A program made the translations under genes and the position numbers. The notes under the pieces are model-generated. The model was not told the DNA's origin. It did not search any database and saw nothing but the letters and a program-made list of their open reading frames with translations. Below, piece after piece: positions 8,276 to 17,901 of a stretch of 64,000 nt of DNA. Numbering within the stretch: position 1 is the stretch's first letter; each line of letters begins with the position of its first letter. This DNA is from Flavobacterium litorale (GTDB lineage: Bacteria; Bacteroidota; Bacteroidia; Flavobacteriales; Flavobacteriaceae): the NCBI RefSeq assembly GCF_019613795.1, contig NZ_CP080429.1, positions 401,501 to 465,500 of the forward strand, given 5' to 3'.

Positions 8276-11200
8276 TTATCGTTTCATAGAGAAGTGCGCT
8301 TTAAATTCTCTTGTCACGGGTTGTTGTTGCCCTGTTATCTCAATCGGTAGCTGGTCTATCTGTTCTTGTGTAACTGGAATTTCTATGCTCGTGCCTGGTA
8401 CGACATAGTATTTGATTTCTTCTCCTTCTTCTGTTGTTTTTGTTTTTATATCAGCGGCGGTAATCTCAAATGTTTGTACTTGGGTTTCTACAAAGGTTAC
8501 GGTAAACCAGTAGTCGTCTGCGGGTAGTGGGTTGCCGTTGTAGGTGCCGTCCCAGCCTTCTCCTTGTGAGCTGATTTGTTTGATGAGCTTGCCGTAACGG
8601 TCGAAGATGTAGATTTCGGCGCCACCTTGACTGGAGAGTCCGTAGATGTTCCAGGTGTCGTTGTATCCATCAGCGTTGGGTGTAAAGAATCGTGGGTAGT
8701 CGATGATGCTTACGTCTGTTAGGGTAACTATGTGTTCGGAGCATGCGCCTATATCTCTAATGCGTACTTCGTGTAGTCCTGGGGATACATCGGTAAATAT
8801 GTTACTGGTTTGCCATGGTCCAAAATCTAATTGGTATTCGTATTCGCCATAACCTGTTGTTGTAATGGTTATTGTTTGTTCGTCGCTAAAGGCGTTGCTA
8901 ACGGTATAGCTTGTTTGTATCTCACTGGCGGGCCCGCTTTGGTCTACGGTTACGGGGTCGATTGGGTCGCTGATACAGCCGCCTGCGCTGATGGCTTCTA
9001 CGCTGTAGCTTCCTACGGCCTGGGCGATGTAGGTGCTTTCTGTGGCGCCTGTTATTTCTTCGCCGTTGAGGTACCAGATGAAGGTGTGGCTGTCATCGAG
9101 CCCGGTGTCCATTACTACGGGGTTGAGTACTTCTTGGGTGTCGTAGTCGACACAGAGGGTTCCGCCTTGTATTATGGGTTCTGGGATGGCTTCGATGGTG
9201 ATATCGATGCTGGTGATGTCGTAGCAGCGGCTGATGGTGCTTTCGTTGGTGACGCGTACCCAGATGGTTTGTCCGCCAGCTATGGTGTTTATATAGGTGC
9301 TGGGGTCGGCTATGGGGTTGGTGTCGGTTATGGCGTCGTCTTGGTTTTCGTAGTAGTCTACGTCGTAGTCTAATGGGTCTTGTCCGCCTAGTACTTGGGT
9401 TTCTATTTGGGTGAGGTCAATGGTGGTTTGTCCGTCATTGGTGCCGTCGTAGTCGCAGGTGTCTAGTTGTCCTGGGGTGATTGGGAAGGCGGTGGCGGCT
9501 TCTTCTACGTATAGGGTTAATGGTGCGGTGTTGATGCATCCGGTGGTGTTGTTTTCTACCCATACGAGTATGGTTTGTGGGGTACTGATATTGGTGTACT
9601 GGTTGGGTAGTGCGGTGCCTGCGTCTAATGCGGCTTGGTCGAGGTAGAAGCGTATGGTGTAGTCTTCTGGGTCTTCGCCGATTAGGATGAAGGGCAGGTG
9701 TTCGTTGAGGATGAAGGTGTGCTGACCATCGGTGTTTTCTTCGCAATAGGCGTTGGGGGCGATGGTGCCGTTTTCGCCTAGGACTGGGAGTGGGTTTACG
9801 ATGAGTGGGAGTTCTACTATTTGGTAGCAGACTTGGTCGTCGGGGTTACCGGTGTTGGCGGCTACGCGTACCCATACGCTGTTGGTGGCGCTTTGGTAGG
9901 CACTTGGGTCGGCTATGGGGTTTTCGGCGTTTTGGGCGTCTGCTTCTGTTTCGTAGTAGGTGATTATCGTGGTTGGGTCGTTGTTGCGGATGTCAGCTTC
10001 GGCGTCGAATAGGTTGAATTCTTCTTCGCCGTCGGGGGAGTTGTTGTCGTCGCATAGTACTAGCGCGTCTGGCTCCTGGTTTGGCGTGGGGAGGGGTAAC
10101 ACTTTTATGGTTAGTGTGGTGTAGCTTTCACAGCCGTCGGTACTGGTCACGGTTACGTACAGGGTTTGTGCGTTATCGGTGTTTTCGTACTGGGTTGGAT
10201 CTGGTATGGCTGCTCCTGTTTCTTGGTCGGCTTCGCTTTCGTAGTAGGTTACGGTGTAGCCTTGTCCTATGCCGAATGGGCCTAAGATTTCTTCGTCTTT
10301 TACGGTTAGGTCGAAGGTTTCTGTGGCGTCATTGGGGAGTTCACTGTTGCATAGGGTTAGTATGCTTGGTGTGGTTAGGAGTAATGGCTGGTTTAGGAAT
10401 AGTTGGAAGTTGCTGATACCAAAGCATTCGGTTACGGGGTCTTCTACGCGTACCCAGATGGTTTGCTCGTGGGTACCGGTGTAGTTGGCTGGGGTGGTTA
10501 TGCGTGGTGCGCCATTACGTGCAGCAGCCTCTGACTCGAAGTAATGTATAATTACATCGGGTATGGCTGGGTCTAGTCCGTCTATGATGGTCTGATTTTG
10601 TTGGGTCAGGTCAAAGAGGGCTTGGTTGTCTTGTCCGTTGTCGTCTTCGTCGTCACACTGGGTTATGTCTTCTAGGTCGGGTACTTGTGGCGAGGGTACT
10701 ACGGTTAATGGTAGTGCGTAGGCTTCGCTGTTGGTACAGCCGGTTAGTGTGTTGGCTACTCGGATGTATACTACGTCGGCAAATGGTGTTATGTTGGGGT
10801 AGTTATTGGTGTTGGTTATTGGGTTTAGGTTGTTTAGTGCGTCTTCTGGTGTGAGGTGGAAGCTTACTTCTAGGTTTTGCCCGTTGTTGATTAGGTCTCC
10901 TAGGGTGGCGTCTAGGTTGAAGAATGTGATTCCGTCGCCGTCTTCGTCACAAAGTACGGTGAGTTCTTCGTCTACGTTGTCTACATAGAGTACGGGTAGT
11001 GGTTCTACTCTGATGTCTAGTAATACGATTCTGTAGCAGCCTGTGTCTTCTATGGTTACGCGTGTAAAGAGGGTTTGTACGGTGGCTTGGTTTTGGTAGG
11101 CTTCTGGGTTTGGTATTGGGTTGTCGCCTAATTGTGCTTCTTCGAAGGTGTCGTGGAAGGTGATGGCGATGCCGTTTTGGTCGTCTACGATGAGTGGGTA

Positions 11201-14200
11201 TTGTGTGGTTAGGTCGAAGGTTTCTTGTTCGTCGCCTGGGTTGTTTTCATCGCATAGGGTGTATGGTAGTGGGTTGTTTACTACGGGTAGTGGGTTTACG
11301 ATGAGTTCTAGGGGTACGATGTCGTAGCAGCCTGTTGTGTTGTTGGTTACGCGTGCGTATACTGTTGTGGTTGTACTGGCGTAGTTGCTGGCGGTTGTTA
11401 TTGGGTTGGTGCCGGCTTGGGCTGCTGTTTGGTTTTCGTAATAGGTTATGGTGAATGCTAGGGGATCGATGTCGCCTAGTATTTCTTCGTTTCTTGTGCT
11501 TAGGTCGAAGATGGCTATGCCGTCGGTGTCGTTGGTACCGTTGTCACAGATTTCGTAGTCTTCTGGGGTTGTGGCTTCGGGTACGGGGTGTACTATGAGT
11601 TGTAGGGGTACTATATCGAAGCATTCGGTTTGGGTGGATTGTACGCGTACGTACAGGGTTTGGGTGTCGTCTACTATATTGGTGTAGTTGTTTGTATTGG
11701 GTATTGCATTGGCTGCAAAGTTGGCATCGGCTTGGGTTTCGTGTATGGTTACGCTTACGTTGCCTAGTGTATTGGTTATGTTTTGTATTACTGGGTCGAG
11801 GTTGAATGGGGCTACGTTGTCGAGGTTGAAGTCGCATTCTTCTAGTGGGGCTAGTGCTGGGGCTATTGGGGCTGGTATTACTTCTAGTTCTACTGGGGTA
11901 ATGATAATGCAACTGGTAAGGTCATCTTCTACGCGGGCGTAAATGGTTGTGGTGGGTGAGGTAAAGGGTGAGCTTAGGTTGTTGTTGCCGCCACCTTCTG
12001 CTCCGGCTAGGGTTTGGTAGTACCTGATGCTGTATCCTGCTGCGCCTTGGGTGATGGCGGCATCGATTTCGATGGTGTCGAATTGGCCTTCGCCTGGTAT
12101 TTCTTCGCAAGAGAAGAAGGTGTCTAGTGCTGGATTGATTACGGGTAGTGGGTTTACGATGAGATCGAAACTGCTTACGCTACGGCATCCGAAGTCGCTT
12201 ACTGCGGCTACCCAGATGGTTTCGGGGCTTTCAGTATTGGTGTAGCTTTCGGGGTTGGTTATGGGGTTGGTACCGGCTTGGGCATTGGCTTGGCTGGTGT
12301 AGTATTCGGCGCTTATGGTTGCTATGTCAAGGGTTACTTCGCTGTCTTTGGTGGTTAGGTCGAAGGTTTCTTGTCCGTCGGGCGAGTTGTTTACGTCGCA
12401 TTGTACGTAGTCGGTTACATTGGGTATGGTGGGTCGTGGGTATACGGTTAGGGTTAGGGGTTGTATGCTACGACAGTTGGTGGTGTTGCCGACTGGGGTT
12501 ACGCGTATGTAGATTTCTCCGGTGATGGCGGAGTAGTTGGCGGGGGTGTCGATGGGACTGGTGCCGAAGTCGGCTGCCTCGAAGGTTTCGTGGTAGCTGA
12601 TCTCGAATCCTGGTTGTCCGTCGGTTACTTCGAGTCCTGCGGGGACTAGGTTGAAGGTGGTGAAGCTGTCAAAGTTGTCGTCACATTCTTCTAGGGCTGT
12701 GGCGGGCAATAGTGTGGGCGGGGTATCGATTTGGATGGTGTATTGGTGTTGGTCGGTACACGGGGTGTTGGTATCGCCACTGTCGGCATAGATGTAGATG
12801 TCTTGTGTGGTGGTGATTTCGTCGCCTGCATTGAGTAGGGTGCCGCTGCCATCGGCGCCGGTGTAGTAGTTTCCTACGGTTAGTACTGGAAGGGTGTAGC
12901 TCTCGCAGGCAAATACGTCGGCTGGCGTGTCTACTACGGGTTGATCGTAGATCGTGACTGTAAAGTTTTCTTCATCGGTACAGTTGTTGGGTGTGGTATT
13001 GCTTTCGGCGTATACGTATATGGTTTGTGTGGTTGTTATTATTGTTCCTTCGGCTAGCAGTGTACCGCCGCCGTTGGTTTCTGTGTAATAGTTTCCTTGG
13101 GCTAATACTGGTAGTGCATATCCTGTATCGCTACAGGCAAATACATCGGCCAGTGCTGCTACTTCTGGTGTTGGGGTAACTATTATATCAAAACTTGTTA
13201 TACCGTAGCATACATCTTCAAATATATTGGTTAAGCGTACGTGTAGTGTTGTTGTACCTACTGCAGCTATATAATTTTCTGGGTCTAAAACTTCGTCTGT
13301 GTTATTTTCAGCATCGTCTGCTGTTGGGTGATATGTTACTTGATAGGTAGCAGGGTCTGAACCATTAAGGATTACTGTATTTAACGATGTAAGGTCAAAT
13401 AATTCGCCTCCGCTATTATCCAGGTCACAAATTTGTGGATTAGTAACAACTCCTGGTGTTGGCGCTGGGCTTACTATAAGTTCTAGTTCTATATATGTTA
13501 TACAGGTTTCGTCTGGCGCACCATCTTCTAGTACTCTAAAAAATACGGATTGATTTTGTGTTTCGTCTGTTTCGTAAATAGGATATGTTAAAGGCTCTGT
13601 GTTTGCCTCTGCATCGGCAAGTGTTGGGTGCATTGTTAGTAATACATCAATATCTGATGATGCATCAATAATTTCGTTTACTTGTGCTGTAAGATCGAAC
13701 GTTGCAATATTATCTGGGTCATCCAATTCGCAAATAACAACTGGTGCTAAAACAACTTCTGTTGGTTTAAACGATACTATTATATCAAAAGGCGTTATTG
13801 CAAATGCATCTGGGTCGTTATTATCCTGTACTCTCACGTAAAGTGTTTTTGTATTATCTACAAAATCTATAGGTGTAGTTACGTAGTTTGAAGGATCGGC
13901 TATAAACTCACTACCATCCTCTGCTCCTGCCATCGTTTCGTGGTAAGTTACAGTATATGCTGTAGGGCTTAATAGCGTGCTTAATATATTACTATTTTCT
14001 GCTACAAGGTCAAACGTTTCAGTACCATCAAGCGGTGCTTCCTTACACAATGTAATATCTTCTGGTTGTGTAAGTACATACAGTTCAAAAGATGATATTG
14101 TAATACAGTCTGTAGAAAAGTTACTTGCTGTGGTATACATTGTTTGTCCGTCTACTCCTGGAAATGCATTGGATGGAAATACTGGAATAGCCTCACCAGT

Positions 14201-17200
14201 ATCCAGTCCTACATTAGTATCAAAATAGTTAACCTCATAGAATAATGCTTCTGTAGTTGTAAACTGATCCAGTATTACAGCATTATTCTCTGTAAGGTCA
14301 AATTCAAGAGGGTCTACACCATTAGAGAATATTAATAAATCTGCTGGATCGCTATAATTGGGTTCAGGGATAACTTCTACTCTAATTTCGTCGGTAAGCT
14401 GACAATCAGGGTCTGATGGAAAAGATGCTAGTATTGTATAGGTACCTGGTTCTGTTATGGTAATTGTAGTTTCTGTTACTGGGTTACCATCATCATCAAG
14501 TATTGTTTCTCCATCGTATTGCCACTCGTAAGTAAAATTAGGGTTTTCTGCAGCAACGCTCAATTCATACTCTTCGCCTTCACAAAGTGCTGTTCCTGTT
14601 ACGAGTGCTAAATCTTCTGGAAGTTCTGGCTGACCAATATCAAAACTACCTGCTGCAATAAATACCGCAGAATCAAAGGCAGAATCATTGTAATCGCCAA
14701 TGGCTAGCTTTATTTCGTATGAGTTTCCAGATATTACTGGTGATGATGCCGTCATTACAACAGTTTGCCCTCTCATGTTAATAGCAGAGTTAGCAGCATC
14801 GCCTTGGTTGAACTGTCCGAAAAATTCTTGGTTTTGAGAACCACATCCTGCATTATACAGTGAGTTTCGAATGTTAGTTACCGATACGGGTGTGGTAGTG
14901 CCTGGTATAACAGCAAGGTTTACATTAGTCACTGTAGCATCTGTTAAATCTGTAAGTAAGAATGCAAACACATCACTAAAACCACATTGAAATGTTCCGT
15001 ATTCATTTGAAGCAAATAGGAAATCAAATGTCATGGTATCGGTAAGTGGCACGAAGTCGAACTGTAAATAGGTAACATCGTTAATGCTACCTGTGTTACC
15101 ATTATCCTGGCTTACCTGTGTAAGATCAGCATCGCCAGTACTTGAAGCGGTAGAACTCATATTAGAACCATCATATTGGTTTTGACTATATTCTACATTT
15201 CCATTACGCAGTATAATACCGCTTTGTATTGGAAAGTTTGAATTGTTTCCTTCAAAATAACCAATACCAAAATCTCCATTAAGGTTTCCTGCTTGCCAAC
15301 TGATGTTAGAAACATCCACACACTCTGCCTCAATAAGTATATCTTCTACAAGTTCTTGTACGGTATAAGCAAACTTATCTACCGTAACAAAATCTGGAGC
15401 TGGCATATCCAAATCAGTACAGGTAGGGCAATCTGGCTCAGGGTCTGGTGTATCACTATTTATAGTTACAACATTTTGTAGTGGTCCTACAAATGTTGCA
15501 TAGTTTTCTGGTATTAAAATCGTAACAGTATATTCTAATGATTCTCCTGCAGCTAATACAGGCACAGAGGTTAACATATCTCCTTCTCCACTGGTACCTT
15601 CGCCTTCCCAGTTTAATATATTAATATTAAATGGCATTGGGTCGAAAACTACTACGTTAAAAGCATCACTTGGCCCTGGGTTGGCAACTGTTATGGTGTA
15701 TACTGTAGGCTGGTTAGCAACGTATGTTTCCTGACCATTTGTTTTTACTGCTATTAAATTAGCTTGAGGGTTTGGTGTAGCCGTATGCGTACAATCAGGA
15801 CAATCTGGTGTAGGGTCTGTAGTATCACTCGTTACGGTTACTTCGTTTATTATATCTGTAGCTTGGTCAAAATTACTTGGTACTGGTATTGTAAATTGGT
15901 AGGTTACTGTAGTGTTAGGCAACATTACAGGTATTACATCGTTAAGGTTGCCTGTACCATTACTGCCATTACTGCCATACCAAGCAGCATCAGCGGCTGA
16001 TAATCCTGCTGGTACTATGTCCTCTATGGTAACATTGGCAGCAGCACCCGGACCTTGGTTGGTAACTGTTATGGTATATATAGCATCTAAACCTGCGGTA
16101 TAGGTATCGCCTGTATTTAAAGTTTTTGTAGTTAAAAGGTCGGCATCTGTAACTGTGTTATAATCGGTATCAATACACTCATCACAAGATAGGTCTGGGT
16201 CTGTTGTATCCGATGTAACTGTTGTTTCGCTAACCAATATATCATTATAGGTTAATGGTATATCTAAAGTTATAGTGTATGTTACTGTTTCGCCAACACC
16301 AAGTGTAGGGATGGTATCATCTAAAGGGATATTAACTCCTGACGAACTATTATCGCCTACCCACGAAAACGAAGTTATCCCTGTTGGGATAGCGTTTTGT
16401 ACTACTACATTTTCTGCATCGGTAGGACCATTATTTGTAACAGTAACAGTATATATACTTGTTGTACCAGCTACATACACATCTTGGTTATTGGTATTTA
16501 CTACAACAATATCGGCAGAAGCCGTTTCGTAATCAATATCAATACAATCATCACAAGATAAATCGGGATCGTCAGTATCCGATTCTGCAACAGCAGAAAG
16601 CACAAGGTTACCTGTAAAATCGTTAGGAATATCTGCCGTAACAGTATATATTATACTTGCGCCAGACGCTAAATCGCCAGCGTTATCTATAAGGTCAGTT
16701 AAATCGCCAGAAGAACCATTATCTCCAGACCACGTTAATGTTGTAATTGCTGGTGAAACAGCAAATTCCATTATTACGTTTTGTGCCGTAAGAGGCCCGT
16801 TGTTGGTTAAAGTAACCGTATATACTGTAGTTGTACCTGGCGCATAAATAGTCTGACCATTCGTATTAGTAACAACAAGGTCTGCCCCTTCTTCCGAAGA
16901 CAGATTAGTATCCGTACATGGTGCACACGATGGGGTTGCATCTACAAATGTACCTGTAACACTTAATTGGTTTACAAGTGGTCCTGTATACGACATCGGA
17001 ACATCTAATGTTATTGTATAAGTTACTACCTCGCCTATTGGTAAATTTTCTAAGCTATCAGAAAGGTCTACATCAGTACCCGAAGTACCGTTACCAACCC
17101 ACGAAAAAGAAGTTATTCCAGTAGGTATAGCACTGTAAACATTAATTGTTTCGGTAACCTCTGGTCCATTATTTACTACTGCAATATCATATATAACCTG

Positions 17201-17644
17201 ATCACCTGGAGTGTAGGTTTCCTGATTATCTTGATAGGTTACCTCAACATCCGATTGCGTATCGTATGTTACGTTAGCTTCAGGCAACTCGCCATCAAAA
17301 CTACCTGGTATTTTTATGGTAATGGTATACGTTACTGTTTCGTTAACACCAAGTACAGGTATTGTATTATTCAATGAAATATTAGTTCCTAACGAACTGT
17401 TAGACCCTGTCCACTCAAAACGAGGAATACCTGGCGTTATAACTAAACCATCAGGTATTGGATAGGTAACATTTACATTTTGCGCAGGGGTAGGACCGTT
17501 GTTGGTAACAAGTAAGGAAAACTCTAAAGTCTGCCCAGCATCATATTCATTGTTTGTGTTGGTGTTAAACAGGACAACATCAGACTGAGCGTACAATCCT
17601 GTTACCCCTAAAACCAGTAGTAATGTTAGTAATATTCTTTTCAT
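8276..17644 (-). CDS. giant secreted repeat protein (adhesin-like): DUF11 repeats, choice-of-anchor L domain, ~18 repeats, T9SS type B tail
   Basis: About 3122 residues from the ATG at 17644 (an ATG at 17662 would add six). Order of parts: signal peptide (MKRILLTLLLVLGVTG to YAQ); six DUF11-type repeats of ~120 residues (to ~750), each opening with a phrase like YTVTVTNNGP; a choice-of-anchor L-like domain (~750-1005) containing FDFLFASNEYGTFQCG; an Ig-like segment with EWQYDG; about 18 repeats of ~95 residues, most shaped CD..FDLT..Y..NPI..P..Y..TIWVRV..CY..L.VNPLP; a final Ig-like part (FIWYLNG); and a gliding-motility-type C-terminal domain (YPRFFTPNADGYNDTWNI, IFDRYGKLIKQ, ending EFKAHFSMKR). 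Such tails direct export by the T9SS. A surface adhesin or motility role is inferred from architecture and the SprF-like neighbour; no ligand can be named. Confidence 0.93.
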   Translation of the reverse strand: MKRILLTLLLVLGVTGLYAQSDVVLFNTNTNNEYDAGQTLEFSLLVTNNGPTPAQNVNVTYPIPDGLVITPGIPRFEWTGSNSSLGTNISLNNTIPVLGVNETVTYTITIKIPGSFDGELPEANVTYDTQSDVEVTYQDNQETYTPGDQVIYDIAVVNNGPEVTETINVYSAIPTGITSFSWVGNGTSGTDVDLSDSLENLPIGEVVTYTITLDVPMSYTGPLVNQLSVTGTFVDATPSCAPCTDTNLSSEEGADLVVTNTNGQTIYAPGTTTVYTVTLTNNGPLTAQNVIMEFAVSPAITTLTWSGDNGSSGDLTDLIDNAGDLASGASIIYTVTADIPNDFTGNLVLSAVAESDTDDPDLSCDDCIDIDYETASADIVVVNTNNQDVYVAGTTSIYTVTVTNNGPTDAENVVVQNAIPTGITSFSWVGDNSSSGVNIPLDDTIPTLGVGETVTYTITLDIPLTYNDILVSETTVTSDTTDPDLSCDECIDTDYNTVTDADLLTTKTLNTGDTYTAGLDAIYTITVTNQGPGAAANVTIEDIVPAGLSAADAAWYGSNGSNGTGNLNDVIPVMLPNTTVTYQFTIPVPSNFDQATDIINEVTVTSDTTDPTPDCPDCTHTATPNPQANLIAVKTNGQETYVANQPTVYTITVANPGPSDAFNVVVFDPMPFNINILNWEGEGTSGEGDMLTSVPVLAAGESLEYTVTILIPENYATFVGPLQNVVTINSDTPDPEPDCPTCTDLDMPAPDFVTVDKFAYTVQELVEDILIEAECVDVSNISWQAGNLNGDFGIGYFEGNNSNFPIQSGIILRNGNVEYSQNQYDGSNMSSTASSTGDADLTQVSQDNGNTGSINDVTYLQFDFVPLTDTMTFDFLFASNEYGTFQCGFSDVFAFLLTDLTDATVTNVNLAVIPGTTTPVSVTNIRNSLYNAGCGSQNQEFFGQFNQGDAANSAINMRGQTVVMTASSPVISGNSYEIKLAIGDYNDSAFDSAVFIAAGSFDIGQPELPEDLALVTGTALCEGEEYELSVAAENPNFTYEWQYDGETILDDDGNPVTETTITITEPGTYTILASFPSDPDCQLTDEIRVEVIPEPNYSDPADLLIFSNGVDPLEFDLTENNAVILDQFTTTEALFYEVNYFDTNVGLDTGEAIPVFPSNAFPGVDGQTMYTTASNFSTDCITISSFELYVLTQPEDITLCKEAPLDGTETFDLVAENSNILSTLLSPTAYTVTYHETMAGAEDGSEFIADPSNYVTTPIDFVDNTKTLYVRVQDNNDPDAFAITPFDIIVSFKPTEVVLAPVVICELDDPDNIATFDLTAQVNEIIDASSDIDVLLTMHPTLADAEANTEPLTYPIYETDETQNQSVFFRVLEDGAPDETCITYIELELIVSPAPTPGVVTNPQICDLDNSGGELFDLTSLNTVILNGSDPATYQVTYHPTADDAENNTDEVLDPENYIAAVGTTTLHVRLTNIFEDVCYGITSFDIIVTPTPEVAALADVFACSDTGYALPVLAQGNYYTETNGGGTLLAEGTIITTTQTIYVYAESNTTPNNCTDEENFTVTIYDQPVVDTPADVFACESYTLPVLTVGNYYTGADGSGTLLNAGDEITTTQDIYIYADSGDTNTPCTDQHQYTIQIDTPPTLLPATALEECDDNFDSFTTFNLVPAGLEVTDGQPGFEISYHETFEAADFGTSPIDTPANYSAITGEIYIRVTPVGNTTNCRSIQPLTLTVYPRPTIPNVTDYVQCDVNNSPDGQETFDLTTKDSEVTLDIATISAEYYTSQANAQAGTNPITNPESYTNTESPETIWVAAVSDFGCRSVSSFDLIVNPLPVINPALDTFFSCEEIPGEGQFDTIEIDAAITQGAAGYSIRYYQTLAGAEGGGNNNLSSPFTSPTTTIYARVEDDLTSCIIITPVELEVIPAPIAPALAPLEECDFNLDNVAPFNLDPVIQNITNTLGNVSVTIHETQADANFAANAIPNTNNYTNIVDDTQTLYVRVQSTQTECFDIVPLQLIVHPVPEATTPEDYEICDNGTNDTDGIAIFDLSTRNEEILGDIDPLAFTITYYENQTAAQAGTNPITTASNYASTTTTVYARVTNNTTGCYDIVPLELIVNPLPVVNNPLPYTLCDENNPGDEQETFDLTTQYPLIVDDQNGIAITFHDTFEEAQLGDNPIPNPEAYQNQATVQTLFTRVTIEDTGCYRIVLLDIRVEPLPVLYVDNVDEELTVLCDEDGDGITFFNLDATLGDLINNGQNLEVSFHLTPEDALNNLNPITNTNNYPNITPFADVVYIRVANTLTGCTNSEAYALPLTVVPSPQVPDLEDITQCDDEDDNGQDNQALFDLTQQNQTIIDGLDPAIPDVIIHYFESEAAARNGAPRITTPANYTGTHEQTIWVRVEDPVTECFGISNFQLFLNQPLLLTTPSILTLCNSELPNDATETFDLTVKDEEILGPFGIGQGYTVTYYESEADQETGAAIPDPTQYENTDNAQTLYVTVTSTDGCESYTTLTIKVLPLPTPNQEPDALVLCDDNNSPDGEEEFNLFDAEADIRNNDPTTIITYYETEADAQNAENPIADPSAYQSATNSVWVRVAANTGNPDDQVCYQIVELPLIVNPLPVLGENGTIAPNAYCEENTDGQHTFILNEHLPFILIGEDPEDYTIRFYLDQAALDAGTALPNQYTNISTPQTILVWVENNTTGCINTAPLTLYVEEAATAFPITPGQLDTCDYDGTNDGQTTIDLTQIETQVLGGQDPLDYDVDYYENQDDAITDTNPIADPSTYINTIAGGQTIWVRVTNESTISRCYDITSIDITIEAIPEPIIQGGTLCVDYDTQEVLNPVVMDTGLDDSHTFIWYLNGEEITGATESTYIAQAVGSYSVEAISAGGCISDPIDPVTVDQSGPASEIQTSYTVSNAFSDEQTITITTTGYGEYEYQLDFGPWQTSNIFTDVSPGLHEVRIRDIGACSEHIVTLTDVSIIDYPRFFTPNADGYNDTWNIYGLSSQGGAEIYIFDRYGKLIKQISSQGEGWDGTYNGNPLPADDYWFTVTFVETQVQTFEITAADIKTKTTEEGEEIKYYVVPGTSIEIPVTQEQIDQLPIEITGQQQPVTREFKAHFSMKR
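9170..14370 (-). repeat. block of ~18 diverged ~95-residue repeats in the giant gene
   Basis: Each unit holds a Cys near the start, FDLT or FNLD, a Tyr-rich strand, an NPI..P..Y phrase, a TIWVRV-like strand, a second Cys, and ends with a Pro pair (NPLP or similar). Units five and six (about 12720-13170) are of another kind, with DVFAC, YTLPVL, GNYYT and GTLL. From ~13160 downwards the plus strand becomes G-rich (coding strand C-rich), unlike the N-terminal third of the same gene. Confidence 0.8.
15390..17570 (-). repeat. six tandem DUF11-type repeats in the giant gene
   Basis: Six units of roughly 360-380 bp, each starting with a phrase of the type ADLVVTNTNGQTIYAPG. The last five linkers each hold a Cys-x-x-Cys pair (near 16920, 16545, 16176, 15790 and 15418). 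Units are similar in protein but clearly diverged in DNA, so the duplications are old. Confidence 0.85.
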
Positions 17645-17731
17645 ATAGCGAGTTTTTAGCATAGTATATTTTAATACTAAAGTAAAGATTTCTTAATCTT
17701 AAAATTATTTTAACATGTTTTAACAAAAGTT

Positions 17732-17739
17732 CAAATATA
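17732..17739 (-). promoter_or_regulatory. candidate -7 box for the giant gene
   Basis: CAAATATA on the plus strand reads TATATTTG on the minus strand, matching the Bacteroidota -7 consensus TAnnTTTG, about 90 bases before the proposed start. No good TTTG -33 element is visible at the right distance, so support is weak. Confidence 0.35.
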
Positions 17740-17877
17740 AATATTCAACAACACTTTAAATGTTAATTTTATAAAAATCACAAATTATTGGCTATTTTTT
17801 ACAAATAATAACTTTATTATCTTTAATAACAATTGAATATACAATTCCCCTACCCCCTATTTCGATTTTTTTTGTTT

Positions 17878-17885
17878 TAATTTTG
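17878..17885 (+). promoter_or_regulatory. candidate -7 box for the Nfu-like gene
   Basis: TAATTTTG matches TAnnTTTG and lies 16 bases before the ATG at 17902. The expected -33 TTTG is not clear. The leader would be very short. Confidence 0.4.
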
Positions 17886-17901
17886 TGTAAAATTTAAAAC
17901 C

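Noticed and set aside
8831..13841. Many plus-strand open frames of 60-180 residues across the giant gene
   Set aside because: They lie antisense to a well-supported repeat protein, are rich in Gly, Val, Trp and Cys as expected from the G-rich strand, and show no known motif.
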